From the NCBI GenBank assembly GCA_015501585.1, contig JADNRY010000058.1, positions 186,001 to 250,000 of the forward strand: a DNA stretch of 64,000 bases, in the 5' to 3' direction. Below the pieces are notes generated by a model, which worked only from the letters and a program-made list of their open reading frames with translations, ran no database searches and was not told the origin of the DNA. A program made the position numbers and the translations under genes. Source of the stretch: Rhodocollybia butyracea (lineage: Eukaryota; Basidiomycota; Agaricomycetes; Agaricales; Omphalotaceae). Shown here one piece after another: positions 35,232 to 45,700 of the stretch; the stretch's first letter is position 1, and every line of letters begins with the position of its first letter.

Positions 35232-36872
35232 ATGAGAGATATCAGATGCGGCTTCTTCGGAGTTTCCTCTCTGATTCTCCTACTGTCGTTCATAGCTCAT
35301 TTCGCACATGGTGCTCCAGTTTCTCCGCTTGGATCCCCAGAATCGGAAGATGATTTAGATTCCCCATCTATGGATCCATCATACGACTCTGCTTCTACCT
35401 TCCCAGACCCCGATTTTAGTTCTCCCGACGGTCTCGTCTTTGATACTAATCACAATCTCCCTAATCCACTTTTCAACTCCGAGTCTCCCTGTTATTCAGA
35501 CAGCCCTTGTCGACTGTCCTCCTCCGACATTGCTATCCGCTCCCCTGGGGATATTACTATTCACCGCCGGGGGAAGGCAAAAGATAAGGCAAAGAAGGGG
35601 GCAAAAAAAGCGGTCTCAAATTCCAAGTACAACACCAAAGCACCTGGAGGAGGAATGGCTGTAGCTGGAGAGGTTGTAGGGAAGGTTGGATCAGCCATCA
35701 GTAAAGCAGGAAATGCTTTACCCGGTCCTATAGGAATAGCTTTAAAAGTTATCGGAACTTTTTTGTCGATTCTTGGCAAGATTTTTGGGGGCTTAGCAGC
35801 AAAGGAAAGAAAATCGGCCCAGGTGAGTATTTATGTTTTTTCATGTTGACGTTGATCTAATTTGCTCTAGGAACGGTCCGTTATTGTTTTGAATTCCTGG
35901 CAACTCTCCTGATATTTTACCATGTAGCGGAGATTTCACACAGAAAGTGGTGGAGCAGACTGCTCAGAGTAAGCAAGGCGCTCCTTACTTATATGTACTT
36001 TTCTAATTCCGATCTCGATTAGAACATCCGGGCTGGATGGTTGTTACTTTATACACCAGGTGGAAGCCTCAAACCTACTTTCCAGGAAAGAAAGGTCGTG
36101 ACTGGTCGGTCGGATCCACCGAAACGCACACTGTGTGCTTTTTTATTAAATTTGTTTGAGCAGCATCTAATCCTTGTTTATCTTTAGGGAATGGGGGAGT
36201 TTCACTACAGAGTCTTTGCTGGTGCGTACCAGAAAGCGACTAAAGACGATTTCTGACCTGGTATTTTAGCCAGATCCGGTCTTTTCTACTTCGACGGCCA
36301 ACGCGGATACGAGAATGTAAGTTTCCATATCCGAAATTGCTTTTAGACAAGATCTCATCAGACCGAATAGTGGGCCTGGCAAGCTCCTGCAAACAAGCTT
36401 CACGCTGTTCCTGCTGACGCATCCGATGTTGAAAAAAGGATAGTAGTGGTGTAAGTGTCTGACTGAGTACGAATCATTTCGATTCCTAATGACTTTTTGC
36501 TACCGCAGAGACGGAGACTATCCTCCAGGCATACCACCAGTTGCAGGTCAATGTCATCTACATGTCGATGTGTTCGAGATGAAGAAGGGGCCGCGCAGGA
36601 TTGTCGCTGGGCTTCAAGACAACGTCAGAAACGCCATTGGAGCTGATTCGGGTCCATTACCGCTTACACTTCACAGCCAGCTTACCGACGTGATCGTCCT
36701 TAATGAACCTTCTCGTGAGAAGGGTAAGAAAGGCAAGAAAGGCAAACGTAAAGCAGGTCACCACCTGGATATCACGTTGGGAGGGAAATCTCTCGAGTGT
36801 GATGTAGGGGGAATAGATCACGGCCAAACGCAGATGGACTGCCAGTTTGCGTGCTCTGGTTTCAAAAAATAA
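35232..36872 (+). pseudogene. X2: secreted glycine-rich pro-protein copy with a nonsense codon
   Basis: Exon 1 (35232-35822, 197 codons) is open: signal peptide LILLLSFIAHFAHGAPVSPL, acidic Ser-rich pro-region, HRRG basic site, Lys-rich stretch, then GGGMAVAGEVVGKVGSAISK and PGPIGIALKVIGTFLSILGK. Later exons have the same lengths and splice positions as X3. The seventh exon carries TAG at 36368-36370 where X1 and X3 have CAG, so the last third, including the Cys-rich end (HGQTQMDCQFAC), would not be made from a full-length transcript. Either a recent pseudogene or a gene producing a shortened product. Confidence 0.7.
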
Positions 36873-37080
36873 TATCGTATCTCTGTGTCTATTAAAGCAA
36901 GCGGGATGGCTGACACTCACGGCGAGTGGAATCACGATGACGCGGGGGTAAGAGAACAACAGCGATTAGATTACTTAGTCTACAGTATAGTTAAAGTATT
37001 TATGTAATTATTCAAGTGGCGAAACGCCCGAGCAACACCTATGTACAACTCTGTATACTCTAACATCATCCAGTATCGCT

Positions 37081-38038
37081 TTACTTACTCACAACCACAA
37101 CCCACCTCTGAACCCACCCAACCTTGACAAGCGCCACCTTCCAGAGCAACAGCGTCCCCCGCTCAGTCCATTGCCACGAATGATCCTCCGTTCCCGCATA
37201 GTTCTCCTGGGCCAGCTCGTAGAGACTCGAAGCATATTCGACAGACGTATTCATACAGGATAAGATTTGGATCGGTCCATTCCGATTAACAGATGAGGGT
37301 GATGAGCAACTAGAAGACAGGATCTCGATGACTTGTTCGAGTGTGAGGGGCGTAGGAGTAGGGCTCCAAAATGTGGAACAATTTGGATTATAAATGAACG
37401 GAACGGAACGGCACATAGCACGAAATGATCACTGAGGCATTTGAGATGCGGAGCGAGTACACCGAATTCCACAGTACATCACCCTCCGGAACAAGTAGAA
37501 TGGACAAAAGACTTCCAGATCCAATTCGACAATACCAGTTGTAGTATGCTGGAGAAAATCTGTCGAGACCTTGCGATGGGATTTGGTACAAGAAACATGG
37601 ATAGAATTCGATGAATTTGGTGTCGGGAAGGAGAAATGGCAGTGATCCACTTGATAGAGTCCGTGACGTTCGTCTTTTTCTGAGCAGCGACCCAAAATAG
37701 TAATACTATGCAGGAGGATATAACGATTCCGAGCCCAACACAGGATAGCTTTAGCAAATTGTCGCGTTCATGCGATGATAATTGTGAAAACTCGTGTTTG
37801 GCTGTTGTCAGTAACTGGGAATCGGCAAGCACCATCCTTTGCGAGTACGGATACAACCGGGTTCATAGGACGGAAGGGAAAGTACGGGCAAGCTGAATGG
37901 AGTCCTACGAGCATATGTGTCGAGTTTGGGGAAGTAGAGACGGTTTGAAGCAAGGAACAGGGCAGAGGCAATGACGTGGGAGAGTGATTTCCAATTAGAA
38001 CGGTCAAAGCGATTTGTAGCTGTGACGGTGTCATGAGC
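37081..38038 (-). pseudogene. Y2: membrane-protein partner with deletion and frameshift
   Basis: Minus strand, convergent to X2. The N-terminal part resembles Y3 (NRFDRSNWKSLSHV, PFSLPVLSLPSYE), then shifts frame. The membrane segment is present (GLGIVISSCIVLLFWVAAQ). The middle region of Y3 (from the LVLLLTGM segment to ASLERTL) is absent, and the rest continues in other frames to the shared C-terminal WVVVVSK. Decayed copy. Confidence 0.75.
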
Positions 38039-38179
38039 CATTCAGTGTTTAACTTAAGAAGAAGAGCAACTATTCCTACTTAGGCAAGCAAGGCCCCGAG
38101 ATTCTTAGGACCGCTTTCCTTCATCTGATCTGACCTTAACCTACACCCGTAAGTGAAGCGAGTCTATGTTATCCCTTGA

Positions 38180-39300
38180 CATTTACGCTCTGTCTGCTTA
38201 TATCTCAAATTTCTCGCTTGCACCATTTCGCGTCCAGATGACACTCTCGTCACCCTTGCACTAAAAGCCAACAATGTTCTTCGATCCCGAGGTAATCCAT
38301 GTTTGATGGACACTGACCGTGTACCATCCAGTTTACCCGAATCACACATCCGCCTTCCCGCTCTTTCTGATCTCACCGCTTCCTCAATTACCTCCACTAT
38401 CCGCAACATTAGAGCTTTGGCAGCTCATCATCTTGACGACAACCTTGAATACATGCACAAGTTGCGCTTTTTACAAGGGCGCAAGGAGCCTATAGAGCAT
38501 GATCCTCCTAAACCCGTTTCGTTCTGTCTATGCCATTATTTTAAGTTTCGGGCGACACCAAGTAAGTGCTCGCTCAGCCCTGGTTAGTCACCAGCTCTCC
38601 TTTCGTGTCGTCGATGTTATGCCCTTTTCGAGACACATCACACCAGAACATATCCTCGTACAATGCATGGGCATTCCGGAGCTAATCCCTCTTCGGAACC
38701 ACCTTCGAATACTTACTGCAGAATTAATTCCAGGCCTGCATCTGCAATCTCCATTCAGCGATGGTGATGGTGATGCACTCTGTTTACTCAAACACACTAT
38801 TTTTTTTTCTTGGACCGCGGTGACAGCTACTGCCAAGTTTATTCACCATGCAATTCAGATTTGGTCTCAGGTTCTCACCGGTGACAGGGCTTTTTATGGC
38901 TCTGAAGGGGAGGATAGTGATTCCGACGAATTTTTTTCTCGATTGTATAGAACTTAAACTTGCCGCTATTATGCATACAACCCTCGGGTGTTGATGCACC
39001 GGTTTTGCCACCGGTTGCGTGGGATTTGGCGACTCCTGTGAGGACTACACAAGAAGCTGTCCATGATCCAGCAAGAGCCGGAGAGGCCACAGCGCAGTTA
39101 CACCTGTATGTTGGACATGGTTTTACCGTAACACCTTCCTCTCCTTTCTCTGGGTCACTTATTATGCTATGTAATCCTTCGAGCTATTCTAGCTATTATC
39201 CTTGTCCCAGCCCTGCGGTCCACCCCCTCTTTGGGAGTTGAGCTCGCTGCCCGTGGGACCGCAAGGCTGTTAAGGATAGGGGTTAGGGGTTAGGGGGGTT
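38180..39300 (+). mobile_element. 3' fragment of an RNaseH-RT type non-LTR retroelement
   Basis: Broken frames match the C-terminal third of the element at 53.8-57.2 kb in the plus direction: TLVTLALKANNVLRSR, SSITSTIRNIR, a TPEHILVQCMGIPELIPLR zinc-finger region, then SDGDGDALCLLKHTIFF and TAKFIHHAIQIW. The ORF ends in an acidic tail GSEGEDSDSDE followed by FFSRLYRT and a stop at about 38957. The 3' UTR ends with 'GGGAGTTGAGCTCGCTGC', similar to the full element. It is 5'-truncated, as usual for target-primed insertion. Confidence 0.8.
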
Positions 39301-39360
39301 ATACAGGCAGTCATTTATGGCTGTTTGGGCCATGTATCTATCTATCTATCTATTGGTGTG
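39262..39360. repeat. telomere-like and ATCT simple repeats
   Basis: 'GGGGTTAGGGGTTAGGGGGG' near 39277-39297 resembles two to three degenerate TTAGGG units. 'ATCTATCTATCTATCTATT' follows at about 39336-39355. It lies at the junction between the retroelement fragment and unit 3, so it may be the element's tail. Confidence 0.6.
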
Positions 39361-39387
39361 TCAAAGATGGGATCAAGACGAATCCAA

Positions 39388-39447
39388 GGATAAAATGAAT
39401 CCATCCTGTCTTTCCTTTCCCAACACGACTGGTTCGTTCCCCACCCC
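39388..39447 (+). promoter_or_regulatory. conserved X-gene promoter block, unit 3
   Basis: 'GATAAAATGAATCC' (TATA-like) and 'CGACTGGTTCGTTCCCCACC' about 85 bp before the X3 start codon, as in units 1 and 2. Confidence 0.65.
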
Positions 39448-39502
39448 GTTAGCTACTAGCAGGTCTATTCGATTTTTCTTCCCACTTCACACAAGCCCAA
39501 TC

Positions 39503-41238
39503 ATGAGATATACCAGACGCCGAGTTTCCTCTCTGATGCTCTTACTGTCCTTCATCGCTCATTTCACACATGGTGCTCCAGTTTCTTCACTTGCATCCTC
39601 TGAACTGGAAAACGACTCGGATTCATACATGGATGTTTACGACTCGACTTACTACTCCCCAGACTTCGATACCAGTTACGATCATAATCTCGAACCCCCT
39701 GATCCCATTTCCGGCTCTGCTTGTTCTTCGCAGAGCCCTTGCGGACAATCCTCCTCCGACCTTGCGGTCCGCTCCCCTGCTGAGGTTACTATTCATCGCC
39801 GGCGGGTGGAACCACGAAAGACCGGGGATGCAACAGCATTAAAAAATACACAGAATCCGACAAAGGAGGCAGTGCACCTGGTACAGGTGGACAAGAGGTT
39901 AAAGAAGGCAAAGGCAATAGCTCCGGCTGCGATAAAGACGAAGGCAGTGGATAAGGTCAATAAGTACAACCCCAAAGCACCCGGAGGAGGAATGGCCCTA
40001 GCTGGTGAGGTTGTAGGCAAGGTTGGATCAGTCATCAGCAAAATAGGAAACATTGTACCTGGTCCTATAGGAATAGCTTTAAAAGTCATCGGTACTTTTT
40101 TGTCGATTTTTGCCAAGTTTTTTGATGGAATAGCAGAAAAGCAAAGAAAGTCGGCCCAGGTGAGTATTTATGTTGTTTTTTTTTCATTTGGGGTGCGAGG
40201 CATTGATTCACTTTGCTTTAGGAACGGTACGTTATTGATTTGAATTCCTGGAAACTCTTCTGATGTTTTACCATGTAGCGGAGATTTCACACAGAAAGTG
40301 GTGAACCAGACTGCTGAGAGTAAGCAAGGCCACCTTATCTTGCTTATATACTTTTCTAATTCCGATCTCGATCAGTACACAAGGGCTGGTTGATTGTTAC
40401 TGTATTCAAAAAGTGGGAGCCTCAACCCTACTTTCCAGGAAAGAAGGGCAATCATTGGTCGGTTGGATCCACCAGCACGCACACTGTGTGTTTTTTTATT
40501 ATGTTTGTCTGAGCAACGTCTGATTCTTGTTTATCCTTAGGACCTAGGGAATTATACCTATAACGTCTATGCTGGTGTGTATCAGAAAGCGACTAAAGAC
40601 AGCTTCTAAACTCACATCTTGTATTAGCCAGATCTGGTCTTTTCTATCACCACGGCGACCGCGGATATCTGAATGTAAGTTTCCACATCTAAAATTCATG
40701 TAGCAAAGATCTCATCAGACCGAACAGTGGGCCTGGAAGGCTCCTGAAGACAAGCTCCGCCATATTCCTGATAACGCATCTGACGTTGAAAAAAGGATAG
40801 TAGTGGTGTAAGTGTCTGACCGAGTACGAATCGTTTCGATTCCTACTGACTTTTTGCTACCGCAGAGATGGAGACTATCCCCATGACGTACCACCAGTTA
40901 AAGGACGATGTAGTTTACATGTCGACGTGTTCGAGAACAAGAAGGGGAAGGGGGCGCGCAGGATTGTCGCTGGGCTTCGGGACGACGCCAAAAACGTTAT
41001 TGGAGCTGACTCGGGCCTATTACCGTTTACACTTCACAGCCAGCTTACCGACGTGATCATCCTCAAGGATCCTCCCACTGAGAAGGGTAAGAAAGGCAAG
41101 AAAGGCAAACGTGAAGCAGGTCACCGCCTGGATATCACGTTGGGAGAGAAATCCATCAAGTGCGATGATGTAGGGGGAATAGATCACGGCCAAACGCAGA
41201 TGGACTGCTATTTTCAGTGTTCTAGTTTTAAAAAATAA
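39503..41238 (+). CDS. X3: intact secreted pro-protein with glycine-rich amphipathic segment, family unknown
   Basis: Eight exons fit one frame: 39503-40159, 40222-40226 (5 nt), 40279-40319, 40376-40485, 40541-40574, 40628-40674, 40719-40807, 40866-41238; 451 residues. Visible in order: signal peptide (1-24, LLLSFIAHFTHG), acidic Ser-rich pro-region (30-97), basic HRRR at 98-101 and DKR at 130-132 (Kex2-like sites), a Lys/Ala-rich stretch, a Gly-zipper/amphipathic segment at 160-210 (GGGMALAGEVVGKVGSVISK), and an aromatic-rich domain (HKGWLIVTVF, YFPGKKGNHW, EQWAWKAPED). The C-terminal domain has KGKKGKKGK and paired cysteines (HGQTQMDCYFQC). I infer secretion and maturation by a Kex2-type protease. 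The Gly-rich segment could contact membranes, but this is speculation. No known family recognised. Convergent with Y3. Confidence 0.8.
40222..40226 (+). other. predicted 5-nt microexon of X3
   Basis: 'GAACG' between a TTTAG acceptor and a GTACGT donor. Without it the downstream exons are out of frame. The same pentamer, with its flanking splice sites, stands at the equivalent place in X2 (GAACG) and X1 (CAACG). Confidence 0.55.
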
Positions 41239-41384
41239 TATTGTATCTCTGTGTCTATTGAAGCAAGCGGGATGGCCGACACTCACTGCGAGTGGAATCA
41301 CGATGACGTGGGGGTAAGAGAACAAGAAACGCCCGAGCAACAACTATATACGACATGTATACTCTAACATCGTCGAGTATCGCT

Positions 41385-42665
41385 TTACTTACTCACAACC
41401 ACAACCCACCTCTGAACCCACCCAACCTTGACAAGCGCCGCCTTCCAGAGCAGCAGCGTCCTCCGCTCAGTCCATTGCCACGAATGATCCTCTGTTCCCG
41501 CATAGTTCTCCTGGGCCAGCTCGTAGAGACTCGAAGCATATTCGACAGACGTATTCATACAGGATAAAATTTGCATCGATCCATTCTGATTAACAGACGG
41601 GGGTGATGAGCAGCTAGAAGACAGGATCTCGACGACTCGTTCGAGTGTGAGGAGCATTGGTGTAGGCATACGAAATGTGGAGCCATATGCACTATAGATG
41701 AAAGGAACGGCACATAGCACGAAATGGTCGCTGAGGCATCTGAGATGCGGAGCGAGTACGCTGAATTCCACGGTACATCGCCCTCCGGAACAGGTAGAAT
41801 GGACAAAAGACTTGAGTGTTCTTTCGAGTGACGCGTATGGGACAAGATCCAAGTTGAGCACTGTTTGTACAGTGGAGACCGCAGGTTGAGAGTCACTATA
41901 ACTGCCCAAAACAATCCAGCTGGAGACTTTGGCCCACATTTTCTTGCCTACTTTGATCCTCAACTTGTATCCATCCACTTCCAGTGTGCCCTTCAACAAT
42001 AATACGAGAGAGTCCAACGGATTTTTCTCGGCTCCGATTTCCCTCAGTTCTAATTTCCCACTGGCCATTCCCGTCAGAAGAAGAACCAGATCCAATTCAA
42101 CAATACCAGTTGTAGTATGCCGGAGAAAATCTGTAGGAAAACGAGACCTGGCGGTGGGAGTTGGTACGAGAAACATGGATAGAATTCGATGGATTTGGTG
42201 TCTGGAAGGAGAAATGGCAGCGGTATACTTGATAGAGTGCGTGACGCTCGTCTTTTTCTGAGCAGCGACCCAAAGTAGTAACAGTATGCAGGAAAATATA
42301 ACAATTCCGAGCCCAAGACTGGATAGTTTTAGCAAATCGTCGCGTTCACGCGATGATAATTGTGAAAATTCGAGTTTGGCTATTGTAAGTAACTGGGAAT
42401 CGGCAAGAAGTTGCGCCAGCCTTTGCGAATACAACCGATGCGAGCTTTCATAGGACGGAAGAGACAGTACGGGCAAGCTGAATGGAATCCTACGAGTATA
42501 TGCGTCGAGTTTGGGAAAGTAGAGACGGTTTGAAGCAAAGAACATGGAGGGCAAAGGCAATGATACGTGGGAGAGTGATTTCCAATTAGAACAGTCAAAG
42601 CGATTTGTAGCTGGTGTGACGGCGCGTTGTGTCACGAACCGATGGTGTACATCATTTTTATTCAT
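41385..42665 (-). CDS. Y3: intact single-span membrane protein, family unknown
   Basis: One intronless frame of 426 codons from the ATG at 42665 to 41385. The N-terminal 110 residues are polar with a Pro/Leu-rich patch (PFSLPVLSLPSYE). A juxtamembrane helix (SQLSSRERDDLLKLSS) leads into one clear membrane span at about 116-136 (GLGIVIFSCILLLLWVAAQ), with KK just after it. The larger C-terminal part has beta-like segments (LVLLLKGTLEVDGYKLRIKV, WAKVSSWIVLG) and a cysteine cluster (HSTCSGGRCTVEF, HLRCLSDHFVLC). It ends VGWVQRWVVVVSK. Nothing recognisable as an enzyme. The gene stops 147 bp from the convergent X3 stop and has been duplicated with X each time, suggesting a linked role. It begins 52 bp beyond the PAN2 stop. 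Confidence 0.7.
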   Translation of the reverse strand: MNKNDVHHRFVTQRAVTPATNRFDCSNWKSLSHVSLPLPSMFFASNRLYFPKLDAYTRRIPFSLPVLSLPSYESSHRLYSQRLAQLLADSQLLTIAKLEFSQLSSRERDDLLKLSSLGLGIVIFSCILLLLWVAAQKKTSVTHSIKYTAAISPSRHQIHRILSMFLVPTPTARSRFPTDFLRHTTTGIVELDLVLLLTGMASGKLELREIGAEKNPLDSLVLLLKGTLEVDGYKLRIKVGKKMWAKVSSWIVLGSYSDSQPAVSTVQTVLNLDLVPYASLERTLKSFVHSTCSGGRCTVEFSVLAPHLRCLSDHFVLCAVPFIYSAYGSTFRMPTPMLLTLERVVEILSSSCSSPPSVNQNGSMQILSCMNTSVEYASSLYELAQENYAGTEDHSWQWTERRTLLLWKAALVKVGWVQRWVVVVSK

Positions 42666-42716
42666 TCAATCCTAATCGATAGCACTATCTAGCGAATCAC
42701 AAGCGACATATATCTT

Positions 42717-45700
42717 TCACAGTCTACGCGGTCCTTGAGATCGGGGGCGATATGGGGAAAGCTGAAAGTATTTCGATATAAGCATCGATTATAGAGCAAA
42801 GGAACAAAACTTACTCGGTGTGATGGAGGAGACCCAGAAATTGGTGGACTACTACTAGGCGTATAATGGACGCGAGATGATTGGGGGCTCAGCGACAGAG
42901 CGCTTGGGTGGTCTGATCCCGTCAGAATTGGGGGTGTATCTTGACGATCTGTAGGTGCAGCTCCTGGAAGAGGTGGGGGTTTGTAGTTCTGCACACATGT
43001 ACCAGTAAGTCGTAAGAAAAGAAAGTATGGAGGGCAGTACGCACGTAAGCACGCCCTTCTTTGTAAATCTCCTCAAGCTTCTGATCGAATATCCCTTGCT
43101 CCTCAAACTCATTGTATTTCTTCAACAACTTTAGAGCGCAATGTGCATCCTCGATAGAGTCATGTGTTTCAGTCTGGATGACCTCCCGGAAAAGATACCA
43201 TGAAAGGAAACGTAAAGATAACCGACGTTGACGTGCTCGGATGAAGTACAGATCCACCGTATCGATTACTTGTTCAGGTGGAACGAAAATATCTGCAAAA
43301 ATCGTTCAAGCCAGATGAGAGGAGATTCATGATAACCAAGTACGTACTGATAATTCGAAAATCTTTGGAAAGACCGTGCCCTATGAATATACACCCACGA
43401 TCCACAAGTAGCCGGAGCTTTTTGTACACCACCTTCAGCGGCGTCAGTGTGTGTGGGGACCGCAAAGGATCAAGGTCGCCGACTGGAGAAAGTGAGCATT
43501 GCGGGTTAATCATCCAAGGCATCAAAATAATTACATTTGATACCAGAAAACTCGGTCAAGTAATCCACGATTACCTCGCTGGTGTGTATGTGGTCATCGA
43601 TAAACGGCATGCCCTCCTTCGGTCCATTTCCACGCAGACACGAAACACGGGCCAAACTCAGCCTTGCAGGGCGCAAAACCTTCTTCGTTCCGTCTGATCG
43701 ATACTCGGTTTCTTCCTGTAACAAGCTGTAGATTGGGAGTGACTATAAGGAGCGTTCGTACCTGCTGCATTGATACAAACTCGGCATCTACAGCGACAAC
43801 GGTTCCGGGCGTAGGTAGCTCTGAAAAGTCGAAAAGCTCGTGTCTTATGAGCTTGGGATCACGATTGCTGAATCAACTCAGTTGGTGGTCATTTTTACTA
43901 TCAAAGAAATAAACCCACAGGGAAATGGACGTCTCTCGACATAGAATGGACGGATCGATAGAATCGGGAAGCTGGCTAAAGTTCAGAGTGTCAGTCTTGT
44001 CCACTCGCTCGAAATGTAGAATTGCAGGGATCTAGGAGAACTTTAGGCATATAATATGAACGAACCAAAACGAACCAAACCTTCCACCTCCCGGGAAAGC
44101 TAAGAGCTTCTTTTTCGGGTACATTGCGCACGGCAAAGTCATTGAAGATGTACCAAGGACTAGGACTCTCTTCTTCATTTCCCTTGGCCTCGGCCTCGGG
44201 AACTAGGTTTCAACTCAACTTCAGTATCATTGGCTCTATGACGAGGAATACACTCCACACTACCTTTAACAATGGCGACCAAGTGAGAGCTTTCATCAGT
44301 CACGACTTGTGCAATGACAGACTGCAGGAGACATAGTAAGCGGTACACCAGAGTACACCCCAAAAGACCACAAATGAAACACTCACCCGCAGTTGGTAAA
44401 TGGCGGCTTCCGGGTCTTCCACATCATCCTTTTCCCCGCGGAGCGCAATCTCAGGTTTAAGAAAGGTTTGGTTTCGATGGTCAAACCAATACTTGAAATT
44501 ATCGTCGGTATTTACGCACGCATTGACGGCAAGTGTCGAAGGTAAGTCGCGTGTCGCGATTTCCCGTCTCGTCGAAAAGTTGCTGTACATTTTACCGCAA
44601 TTCTGGCATGTAGCCTTGTGCGTCATCTTGCGGAGAAGAGAGTTGCGAAGGATGGTGGTAAAATCTGAGTAAGGTACAGTGTCGTTTGGAAGGATCTGTG
44701 GGGATGCATGTGAGATGATAAAAGAAAAACGTATCGAGAGTAGATACCGTTCTTGGGTATATTAGATCCACGATATGGGTCATATTGTCCTTGCTTTTAG
44801 TGGTTTTGCAATGTAGACATGTTACGACGTTTTTTGCGTCAATTCCTACTAACTGGGTTATGGGAGGAGGAATGGGGTTCTCTTGGTTCTCTTCATATGA
44901 AGATCCTTTTATAACCACGGGATTGGATGAAGGATCGTTGCCTTCGGCGGCGAGGTGTTCAAAAAGGAAACGCTGGAATGATTGAATCATATACGCGTAA
45001 TCCAGTTCTTTAGGTTCCCGACCATAATCTACGAGGTCAAGGGCGTTGGACACTAAACTTTCATTAGCACTTAAACAGAATGAAGATGGAAAAGCTTACT
45101 CTGCGCTAAAACACCAACAGCCTTGCAAAAATTGCTGGACTGACAATTGGTTCCCTTCGCATCCTCCAGCATGCGTACGACAAAGCCCAGTTCACACAGA
45201 AGACAGTGCTCTCGGGGACAGTCGGTCGTGATATGGGATTTCGCTAAGCGCCGTATAGGAAGGTTGTAGTGAAGCACTTGCAAAAGCGGGTTCGTATAGG
45301 AGTTGAGGATGTGGGTTTCGAGTCCGCTGAAGTCAGTCTTGTTGTAGAAGCTAAAGGGACACTGAGCAGATTGACATCAGAATCCACTCTCTTTGCTCAC
45401 CCAAAGTCGAAATCTTCAACACCAAACTTTGAATACTCGATCTCCACATGCTGGTATATCTTCGGTACATCGTCTCCGTTGTCATCAGCCACAGGTGTCT
45501 CCGGTTCATTCTAACCAGAGGTAAATCGCGAGCATCCGCGAAAAAAAAAAACCAAATTATACGCACTTCGCCGAATCCTGATCTTCCACTCCGGAATCGC
45601 CCTCCCATTTTCTTCTTTTCCAACACGACCATATTCCTTCTTCCCCGCAGCTCCTTTGGAAGGGGAGCATACGCAACATTGTCGTTCATCTTCATCGTGT

